From contig JADGFG010000014.1 of NCBI GenBank assembly GCA_016743995.1, positions 1 to 40,584 of the forward strand: a DNA stretch of 40,584 nt, read 5' to 3'. The position numbers and the translations under genes are program-made. The DNA is from Kangiellaceae bacterium. Lineage in GTDB: Bacteria > Pseudomonadota > Gammaproteobacteria > Enterobacterales > Kangiellaceae. The notes beneath the pieces were generated by a model. The model did no database searches, was not told the DNA's origin, and saw only the letters and a list, made by a program, of their open reading frames with translations. Of this stretch, positions 34,841-40,584 are shown in pieces (position 1 is the stretch's first letter; the number at the start of each line of letters is the position of its first letter).

Positions 34841-36095
34841 AAATCAACAAGACAAACCGTTAAACACAACTGTCGTTACCACCGATGTATTAATTATTGG
34901 CGCTGGTCCTTCGGGCGCGCTGGCATCATCAATATTAAATAAAAATAATATTGATGTGCTGGTGATAGAAAAACAAAAATTTCCACGCTTTTCAATTGGA
35001 GAAAGCTTATTACCTCAGTTAATGAACAACCTGAAACAGGCCGATTTACTGGCCACTGTTGATGCTGCCGGTTACCAGTTAAAAAATGGTGCGGCGTTTC
35101 GAAAAAATGGGGATTACAGCGTCTTTAATTTTGAAGATAAATTTTCTGCTGGTGCCGGCACGACTTATCAGATTAAGCGAGCGGAGTTTGATAAGCGTCT
35201 CGCCGATGAAGTGGAGAGTCAGGGTGTCGATATTCGTTATGAGCAAGAGGTTATTGCGGTTGAGGTTTTAGCGGACTGTTGTCAGGTGCGAGTACGTGAT
35301 GTTGAAGGGAAAGAGTACACCATTGAGGCGGGTTTTATCCTTGATGCCAGTGGATTTGGCCGAGTATTACCCAGGTTGTTTGATCTGGAGCTGCCTTCAG
35401 ACCTGCCAGTAAGACAGTCTATATTTTGTCATGTGAAGGATAATATTGTTGATGAACATTATGACCGGGATAAAATATTGATTAGTGTACACCCGGAAAA
35501 CGATAAAGTCTGGTACTGGCTTATTCCTTTTTCAGATGGAACCTGTTCGTTGGGTGTGGTGGGTGAACCTGAATTTTTCGAGAATATCCCCGGTGATAAT
35601 AAAGACAAGTTATTTGCCTGTGTTAATGCAGAACCTGATTTATCTCGCTTGCTGGTTAATGCGGAAGTGACTACTGAAGTCGAACAACTTCAAGGCTATT
35701 CTGCAAATGTTAAACAATTACATGGCTCTCGTTTTGCTTTGTTAGGCAATGCCGGTGAGTTTCTGGATCCGGTTTTTTCATCGGGTGTGACGATTGCATT
35801 TAAGTCTGCTGAGCTGGCTACTTCATTGTTAGTTAAACAAAAGAATGGAGAAACCGTATGTTGGCAGAAAGATTATGCAGACGCTTTAATGAAAGGCGTT
35901 GATACTTTCAGGGCTTTTGTTAATGCCTGGTACGATGGCCGTTTACAGGATATCATTTTTTATGAAGATGCCTCAGCAGAAGTCAGACAAATGATCTGTG
36001 CTATTCTGGCTGGATATGCGTGGGATGAAACTAATCCCTATGTCTCAAAGCCTGAAAAACGTTTGAATGTACTGGCTGAAATATGCAAAAAATAA
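34827..36095 (+). CDS. FAD-dependent oxidoreductase, flavin halogenase/geranylgeranyl-reductase-like
   Basis: A 422-residue flavoprotein. The FAD motif IIGAGPSGALA is at about 23-33, RFSIGESLLPQL follows at 54-65, and VWYWLIPFSDG near residues 228-238 contains the WxWxIP pattern typical of flavin-dependent halogenases. The C-terminal FAD loop reads LLGNAGEFLDPVFSSGVT. No residue known to me settles whether it halogenates, hydroxylates or dehydrogenates. Position inside the aryl-polyene operon suggests tailoring of the aromatic head or the chain. Brominated polyenes are known from the related xanthomonadins. It overlaps the next gene by 13 bases. Confidence 0.8.
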   Translation: MRTDKNQQDKPLNTTVVTTDVLIIGAGPSGALASSILNKNNIDVLVIEKQKFPRFSIGESLLPQLMNNLKQADLLATVDAAGYQLKNGAAFRKNGDYSVFNFEDKFSAGAGTTYQIKRAEFDKRLADEVESQGVDIRYEQEVIAVEVLADCCQVRVRDVEGKEYTIEAGFILDASGFGRVLPRLFDLELPSDLPVRQSIFCHVKDNIVDEHYDRDKILISVHPENDKVWYWLIPFSDGTCSLGVVGEPEFFENIPGDNKDKLFACVNAEPDLSRLLVNAEVTTEVEQLQGYSANVKQLHGSRFALLGNAGEFLDPVFSSGVTIAFKSAELATSLLVKQKNGETVCWQKDYADALMKGVDTFRAFVNAWYDGRLQDIIFYEDASAEVRQMICAILAGYAWDETNPYVSKPEKRLNVLAEICKK

Positions 36096-36733
36096 TTATT
36101 TTATTTTTTGTTTTTTTTATTTCGGCCTGTTTTAAGCCTGCAATATCAGTGAAAGATACACAGGCGCCGGGTCGAGTAGACAGTGCCACTAAAAAAGTAA
36201 CACTGGCACCTGGCGTTGTATTTCGATTATTACCTCCCGCCAGTTTTGGTAAAAATGTTTCACTGAGTCAGACCGCTGAAATCGCTTTTAACGGTGAACA
36301 ACATGAACTGGTATTTCAAACAGAAATATCGGCAGAAAAACTTGTGGTCGTCGGATTACGACCTGATGGTATGCGTTTGTTTACTATTGTTTACGACGGT
36401 AAAAGTATTTCTACTGACGGGGTTGGAAAAGCCATTGATAATATTAAGCCTTTGTATCTGCTTGCTGATATGCAGCTTTCTTTATGGCCAGTCGAGGTCT
36501 TGCGTAAGGAATTAGAGAACAATTCTGACTGTTTCCGGTCAGGCGTATGTAGCCTGCTTAGCGGCTCGAACCCTGGTCTGTTTCCTTTTTCGCGGCAGCT
36601 GCTGAATGATGATAAGGTTGTCATCTCAATTCAGTATAAAGGTCAACCAGGCTATTCTCATGGTTTAAATTATCATCATTTATTACGAAATTATAAACTG
36701 GTTATTTCACCTTTTGCCGTAGAGAGTCTTTAG
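36083..36733 (+). CDS. apeN: DUF3261-type lipoprotein of the aryl-polyene operon (ApeN-like)
   Basis: A 216-residue lipoprotein. The signal peptide MQKIIILFFVFFISAC ends in the lipobox ISAC, placing lipid on Cys16. The mature protein has beta-rich segments (VVFRLLPPASFGKNVSL, QHELVFQTEISAEKLVVVG) and ends in KLVISPFAVESL. DUF3261 lipoproteins are regular members of aryl-polyene operons and probably act at the outer membrane, but their activity is unknown. Its stop codon is in the first unit of the 13-base tandem repeat that fills the gap before apeO. Confidence 0.8.
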   Translation: MQKIIILFFVFFISACFKPAISVKDTQAPGRVDSATKKVTLAPGVVFRLLPPASFGKNVSLSQTAEIAFNGEQHELVFQTEISAEKLVVVGLRPDGMRLFTIVYDGKSISTDGVGKAIDNIKPLYLLADMQLSLWPVEVLRKELENNSDCFRSGVCSLLSGSNPGLFPFSRQLLNDDKVVISIQYKGQPGYSHGLNYHHLLRNYKLVISPFAVESL

Positions 36734-36851
36734 CAAGACTATTTAACGAGACTATTGAGCAAGGCGATTAAACAAAAGTATTTAGCAGTGTTGCTTAACG
36801 AAAGTGCTTAACGAAAGTGCTTAACGAAAGTGCTTAACGAAAGTGCTTGGC
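36722..36851 (+). repeat. 13-nt tandem repeat x 10 filling the apeN-apeO gap
   Basis: Ten contiguous 13-base units with no indel start at 36722 and run every 13 bases. Units 7, 8 and 9 are identical (GAAAGTGCTTAAC), unit 10 differs at two bases, and units 1-6 are increasingly diverged toward apeN. Unit 1 holds the TAG stop of apeN at its positions 10-12. Units 2 and 5-9 have TAA or TAG there, and units 3 and 4 have TGA or TAA one base earlier. Confidence 0.92.
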
Positions 36852-36860
36852 GAAAAATTT

Positions 36861-38069
36861 ATGACAGATAATAAAAAAATATACTTAAGCCATCTGGGGC
36901 TGGTCAATGCGCTCGGTTTTGAGCATCAGATGATTTACGATAATATGCTTAAGGGTTTTTCTCCCGGTATGGGAAAAATCAGTTCGCCGCTTCATGGAAA
37001 AACATTTTTTGCAGGTGAGGTGACGGCTGATTTGCCCCAGGTTCCCAGTGAGTTAAGTTTATATGATTGTCGTAATAACCGACTGGCGCTGGCTGCTGTT
37101 AATCAGATTAAACCGGCCATTGAGCGTTTAAAGCAAAAGTTCGGCGGTGATAGAATTGGTGTGGTGATGGGAACCAGTACTTCCGGTGTTGCCGAGGCGG
37201 AGCAGGCTTTTGTGAGTTTGCATAATGAGGCAGAATTTCCCGAAAAATTTCACTACAAGCAACAGGAAATGGGCAGTTTATCAAAATTTTTAGCAAGCTA
37301 CCTCGCATTAGAAGGACCCTCTTATGTGATATCTACCGCTTGTTCATCCAGTGGTAAAGTGTTTGCCTCTGCCAGAGGTTTGATAGCGCTGGGGGTCTGT
37401 GACGCGGTTATTGTGGGCGGTGTAGATTCTTTATGTGAAATGACCCTCGCCGGGTTTGCTTCACTGGAAGCGGTATCAGATGAGCTGACAAATCCTTTTA
37501 GCGTTAACAGAAAAGGGATTAACATTGGTGAAGCTGCGGCGATATTTGTGATGACTCAATCTACCGAGCCAGACTCTGAAGCCATTGAATTATCAGGTGT
37601 TGGAGAGTCCTCAGACGCACATCACATGTCTGCACCAGACCCGGAAGGTAAAGGGGCGGTCAGGGCTATTCAGGCTGCGCTGGTTGATGCACAATTGCAG
37701 CCAGAGGCTATTGATTATATTAATCTTCATGGCACAGGGACTCAGCTTAATGACATAATGGAAAGCAAAGCGGTTTCTATGGTGTTTGGTGATAATGTTC
37801 CCGTTAGCTCAACTAAACCCCTGACCGGGCATACTTTGGGGGCCGCTGGTGCGACTGATCTGGCGCTTTGCTGGTTGCTGATGAAAAATCAGGCCTGTTC
37901 TGGCATTCCTCATCGCTATGATGGGTGTGATGACCCGCAGTTAAGTCAAATTCGACTTTGTCGAGAAAATGCAAATGAACAGGAAAATCCTGTTAGCATT
38001 TGCATGAGTAATTCTTTTGCTTTTGGCGGGAATAATGTGAGCGTGATTATCCAGAGGTCTGCTTCGTGA
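36861..38069 (+). CDS. apeO: Beta-ketoacyl-ACP synthase, FabF-type (ApeO-like)
   Basis: A 402-residue active ketosynthase with the full triad: Cys161 in STACSSSG, His290 in LHGTGTQLND and His324 in TGHTLGAAG. It would extend the polyene with malonyl-ACP and pair with the Cys-less ApeC as length factor. I place the start at ATG 36861 (MTDNKKIYLSHLG). An in-frame GTG at 36843, inside the last 13-base repeat unit, would add six residues, and neither start has a clear ribosome site. The stop is followed at 38101 by a second array of tandem repeats. Confidence 0.9.
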   Translation: MTDNKKIYLSHLGLVNALGFEHQMIYDNMLKGFSPGMGKISSPLHGKTFFAGEVTADLPQVPSELSLYDCRNNRLALAAVNQIKPAIERLKQKFGGDRIGVVMGTSTSGVAEAEQAFVSLHNEAEFPEKFHYKQQEMGSLSKFLASYLALEGPSYVISTACSSSGKVFASARGLIALGVCDAVIVGGVDSLCEMTLAGFASLEAVSDELTNPFSVNRKGINIGEAAAIFVMTQSTEPDSEAIELSGVGESSDAHHMSAPDPEGKGAVRAIQAALVDAQLQPEAIDYINLHGTGTQLNDIMESKAVSMVFGDNVPVSSTKPLTGHTLGAAGATDLALCWLLMKNQACSGIPHRYDGCDDPQLSQIRLCRENANEQENPVSICMSNSFAFGGNNVSVIIQRSAS

Positions 38070-38100
38070 TAACAATGAGAAACGACTGTATTGCTCCAGG

Positions 38101-38212
38101 CGGAAATCATAAAGCAGAACTGATAAAGCAGAAATGATAAAGCGGAAATGATAAAGCGGAAATCACAAAGCAAGAACGATAAAGCAGGAATGAAAAAAAA
38201 GAATGAATGAAC
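38101..38212 (+). repeat. 14-nt tandem repeat x 7-8 in the apeO-apeP gap
   Basis: Units of 14 bases without indels start at 38101, 38115, 38129, 38143, 38157, 38171 and 38185, with an eighth, weakly matching unit at 38199. Consensus is CRGAAATGATAAAG, with TGATAA double stops in several units. The eighth contains the ATG start of apeP. The stop of apeO is also followed by TGATAAC, a plausible source of the motif. Confidence 0.88.
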
Positions 38213-38667
38213 AGTTTTTAAATTATCCGGTGACCGAGTTAGTCCCTCACTCACCGCCGATGGTATTAATTAATCGTATTGTCGACACTCAGCCAGAGGG
38301 ATTAACCGCTGAAATCGATATTACCGAAGAGAGCCTGTTTTTTGACAACGCCATGCAGGGTGTTCCTGTCTGGGTTGGTATAGAATATATGGCGCAGGCA
38401 ATTGCCGCACTGGCGGGAATACGCGCAAAAATGGAAAAACAGGAAATAAAGCTGGGATTTTTACTGGGAACACGCAAATATAAAAGTTTGCAACAGAGTT
38501 TTCAGTCTGGACGTTGTTTTCAAATTAAGGTTCAGCAGCTATATATGGATGAGTCTGGCTTAGCCAGCTTTGATTGTAGTATTTCGTCAGGGGATGAAAT
38601 TTACGCGCAAGCCCGGCTCAATGTGTTTGAAACTGATAATGCCGATAAGGTAACGGGGAAGTCATAG
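38203..38667 (+). CDS. apeP: Hotdog 3-hydroxyacyl-ACP dehydratase (ApeP-like)
   Basis: A 154-residue protein with VTELVPHSPPMVLINRIVD at 9-27, the usual opening of ApeP-type dehydratases, and GVPVWVGIEYMAQAIAALAG near residues 51-70, which covers the hotdog helix. His15 sits at the place of the FabA/FabZ histidine. It is expected to act with ApeI. The upstream ribosome site is only CAGGAA at about twelve bases, inside the repeat. The stop overlaps the next start (TAGTG). Confidence 0.85.
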   Translation: MNEQFLNYPVTELVPHSPPMVLINRIVDTQPEGLTAEIDITEESLFFDNAMQGVPVWVGIEYMAQAIAALAGIRAKMEKQEIKLGFLLGTRKYKSLQQSFQSGRCFQIKVQQLYMDESGLASFDCSISSGDEIYAQARLNVFETDNADKVTGKS

Positions 38668-39392
38668 TGAATCAAAGAGTACTGGTAACGGGTTCAAGCC
38701 GTGGTATCGGAAAAGAAATTGCAATTTCTCTGGCGAATGATGGATTTTTTCCAGTGATTAATTGCCGCTCGCGAATTGATGATGCGCAGGCGGTTGTTGA
38801 GCAGATAAAAAGTAATGGTGGAAATGCCGGGTTATTGCCGTTTGATATTGCTGACAGAGAGAACGCTCGTCATGTGATTAAGGCTGACATTGAAGAAAAT
38901 GGTGCGTTTTATGGCGTGGTCTGCAATGCCGGCGTGACTCGTGATAATGCATTTCCTTCTATTACCGATGAAGACTGGGATAAGGTTATTCATACCAACC
39001 TGGATGGTTTTTACAATGTGGTTCACCCATTAATCATGCCAATGATTCAGACCAGAAAAGGCGGGCGTGTTGTTGTCATGTCTTCGGTTTCCGGCGTGGC
39101 GGGTAATCGTGGGCAGGTAAACTACAGTGCTTCAAAAGCGGGTTTAATTGGCGCAGCTAAAGCGCTGGCTGTTGAAGTTGCCAAACGAAAAATAACCGTT
39201 AACTGTGTTGCCCCTGGATTAATTAATACTGAAATGGTTTCCAGTGAACTGGCCGATGAAGCCATTAAAATGATACCGGCGCGCCGAATGGGAGAGGTTA
39301 AAGAAGTTGCCAGTCTGGTCAGTTATCTGTTTTCCCCGAATGCGGGATACATTACTCGTCAGGTAATATCGGTTAATGGAGGCATGGTATGA
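38667..39392 (+). CDS. apeQ: 3-oxoacyl-ACP reductase, FabG-type (ApeQ-like)
   Basis: A 241-residue SDR. The cofactor motif TGSSRGIG is at 8-15, NAG occurs in VCNAGVTRDNAF, the serine is in MSSVSGVAG, and Tyr153/Lys157 are in YSASKAG. The ending YITRQVISVNGGM matches FabG closely. It reduces the beta-keto intermediates before dehydration. GTG is the start, overlapping the apeP stop as TAGTG. It overlaps apeR by four bases (ATGA). Confidence 0.92.
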   Translation: MNQRVLVTGSSRGIGKEIAISLANDGFFPVINCRSRIDDAQAVVEQIKSNGGNAGLLPFDIADRENARHVIKADIEENGAFYGVVCNAGVTRDNAFPSITDEDWDKVIHTNLDGFYNVVHPLIMPMIQTRKGGRVVVMSSVSGVAGNRGQVNYSASKAGLIGAAKALAVEVAKRKITVNCVAPGLINTEMVSSELADEAIKMIPARRMGEVKEVASLVSYLFSPNAGYITRQVISVNGGMV

Positions 39393-40584
39393 CACGAAGG
39401 GTAGTAATCACTGGAATGAGTGGTATTACGGCTTTGGGCACTCAATGGGGTGAGATACAAAGCCAGTTGATGACAAAGAAAAATGCTGTTCGCTATATGC
39501 AGGAATGGGACATCAGTAGTGATTTAAGAACGCGTCTTGCGGCACCGATTGATGATTATTGTTTCCCAAAATTTCCACGGAAAAAAGTCCGTAGTATGGG
39601 ACGAGTCTCTTTATTATCAACCTGCGCGACTCAAACCGCATTAGCGCAGGCTGGTTTGTTGGAGCATGAGAGCCTGACTAATGGAGACACTGGCATAGCA
39701 TACGGCTCTTCTTCTGGGAGCATGCGACCCATTACATACTTTAGTAACATGTTAGCGACAGGCGCAATGGCAGGGTTTACTTCAACCTCTTATGTTGAAA
39801 TGATGAGTCATACTGCGCCGGTGAATATGGGCGTTTTTTTTGGTTGTAAAGGCCGCATCATTCCAACCAGTAGTGCCTGTACATCGGGAAGCCAGGGAAT
39901 TGGATTTGCTTATGAAGCGATTAAAAATGGTTATCAGCAGGTCATGATTGCTGGCGGTGCTGAAGAGTTGAGTATTACCCAGGCCGCAGTATTTGATTCA
40001 TTATTTGCAACCTCGGTTAAAAATAATGAGCCTGATTTATCGCCTCGTCCATTTGATGAAAATAGAGATGGTCTGGTGATTGGAGAGGGAAGCGGTACAC
40101 TGATCCTGGAAGATTATGAATTTGCAAAGCAACGGGGCGCCAACATACTGGCTGAAATTGTCGGGTTTGGTTGTAATTCAGATGGCGCGCATGTCACTCA
40201 GCCAAAATCGGAAACTATGGCCGTTGCCATGCAACTGGCGCTCAAAGATGCCAATATTGCGCCTGATAAAATTGGTTATGTTAGTGCTCATGGTACGGCG
40301 ACCGACAGAGGTGATATTGCAGAATCTAATGCTACTCGCTCTGTTTTTAATCGGCCAATTGCAATCAGTTCGTTAAAAAGTTATCTGGGACATACGCTGG
40401 GGGCTTGTGGTGCCATTGAAGCCTGGTTAACCATTGAAATGATGCGAAGTGGGTGGTTTGCGCCAACAACTAACCTGACTCACGTTGACCCGGAATGTGG
40501 GGATCTTGATTACATTACCGAGCCTGATCGTGAAATCAATTGTGACTATGTTATGTCTAATAATTTTGCATTTGGTGGTATTAA
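39389..40584 (+). CDS. apeR: Beta-ketoacyl-ACP synthase, FabF-type, C-terminus cut by the window edge (ApeR-like)
   Basis: The frame starts at ATG 39389 (MTRRVVITGMSGITALG), overlaps the ketoreductase stop by four bases, and is open for 398 codons to the right edge. The triad is complete: Cys164 in TSSACTSGSQG, His301 in SAHGTATDRGD and His335 in LGHTLGACG. The last visible residues, NNFAFGGI, are the conserved FabF ending, so only a few residues are missing. In the reported systems a second ketosynthase acts on the first extension or starter; that division of labour is recalled, not shown here. Confidence 0.92.
   Translation, partial: MTRRVVITGMSGITALGTQWGEIQSQLMTKKNAVRYMQEWDISSDLRTRLAAPIDDYCFPKFPRKKVRSMGRVSLLSTCATQTALAQAGLLEHESLTNGDTGIAYGSSSGSMRPITYFSNMLATGAMAGFTSTSYVEMMSHTAPVNMGVFFGCKGRIIPTSSACTSGSQGIGFAYEAIKNGYQQVMIAGGAEELSITQAAVFDSLFATSVKNNEPDLSPRPFDENRDGLVIGEGSGTLILEDYEFAKQRGANILAEIVGFGCNSDGAHVTQPKSETMAVAMQLALKDANIAPDKIGYVSAHGTATDRGDIAESNATRSVFNRPIAISSLKSYLGHTLGACGAIEAWLTIEMMRSGWFAPTTNLTHVDPECGDLDYITEPDREINCDYVMSNNFAFGGI

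Noticed and set aside
36722-36851. Possible CRISPR-like array
   Set aside because: Units are contiguous 13-mers with no unique spacers and no cas genes are nearby. It is a simple tandem repeat.

Overview
The window comes from a Gram-negative, AT-leaning gammaproteobacterium, probably marine or aquatic. That placement is inferred from the content: RimO, SthA, an SrmB-type helicase, a TrhA/hemolysin III protein, a large TonB-dependent receptor, an RND efflux pair and a proteobacterial aryl-polyene operon. No rRNA, tRNA, CRISPR array, insertion sequence or phage gene was seen.

Region 1 (1-13.9 kb) is mostly ordinary chromosome. On the minus strand are a partial membrane protein, a B12-binding radical SAM protein and rimO. 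On the plus strand are a zinc-ribbon protein, an exported methyltransferase-like protein, a YbbO-like SDR and a 1007-residue TonB-dependent receptor. An SrmB-like DEAD-box helicase and a small membrane-anchored protein follow on the minus strand, then trhA and sthA on the plus strand.

Region 2 (14.0-18.4 kb) is a two-gene RND efflux operon on the minus strand, adaptor lipoprotein then inner-membrane pump, convergent with sthA. Region 3 (19.0-23.3 kb) is accessory: a TTG-started family 2 glycosyltransferase, a CadC/ToxR-type transmembrane regulator with a TPR-like C-terminal domain, and a small secreted protein of unknown function.

Region 4 (23.5 kb to the right edge) is one long plus-strand operon of at least 18 genes for an aryl polyene, an aromatic-headed polyene pigment of the outer membrane. 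Gene order follows the apeC-apeR order I recall for E. coli and Xenorhabdus: chain-length factor, acyltransferase, two ACPs, membrane protein, aryl ligase, dehydratase, glycosyltransferase-acyltransferase fusion, thioesterase, LolA-like carrier, MMPL exporter, lipoprotein, ketosynthase, dehydratase, ketoreductase, ketosynthase. Two additions stand out: a MIO-type aromatic amino-acid ammonia-lyase between apeJ and apeK, and a halogenase-like FAD enzyme between apeM and apeN. The lyase would supply a cinnamate- or coumarate-type starter, ApeH would load it on an ACP, ApeO/C/R with P, I and Q would elongate and dehydrate it, and J, L, M and N would attach or export it. The last ketosynthase runs off the window.

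The most unusual signal is non-coding. Many gene junctions consist of short tandem repeats of 6 to 19 bases. Each has its own unit length and sequence, with few or no indels, and most contain the upstream stop codon in the first unit or the downstream start codon in the last. Examples are 13 nt x 10 before apeO, 14 nt x 7-8 before apeP, 16 nt x 4 before apeG, 19 nt x 3 before apeC and 15 nt x 5 after sthA. Two coding regions of the same operon carry in-frame 12- and 15-nt versions. This looks like repeated local expansion of gene junctions and is the pattern I would follow up first.
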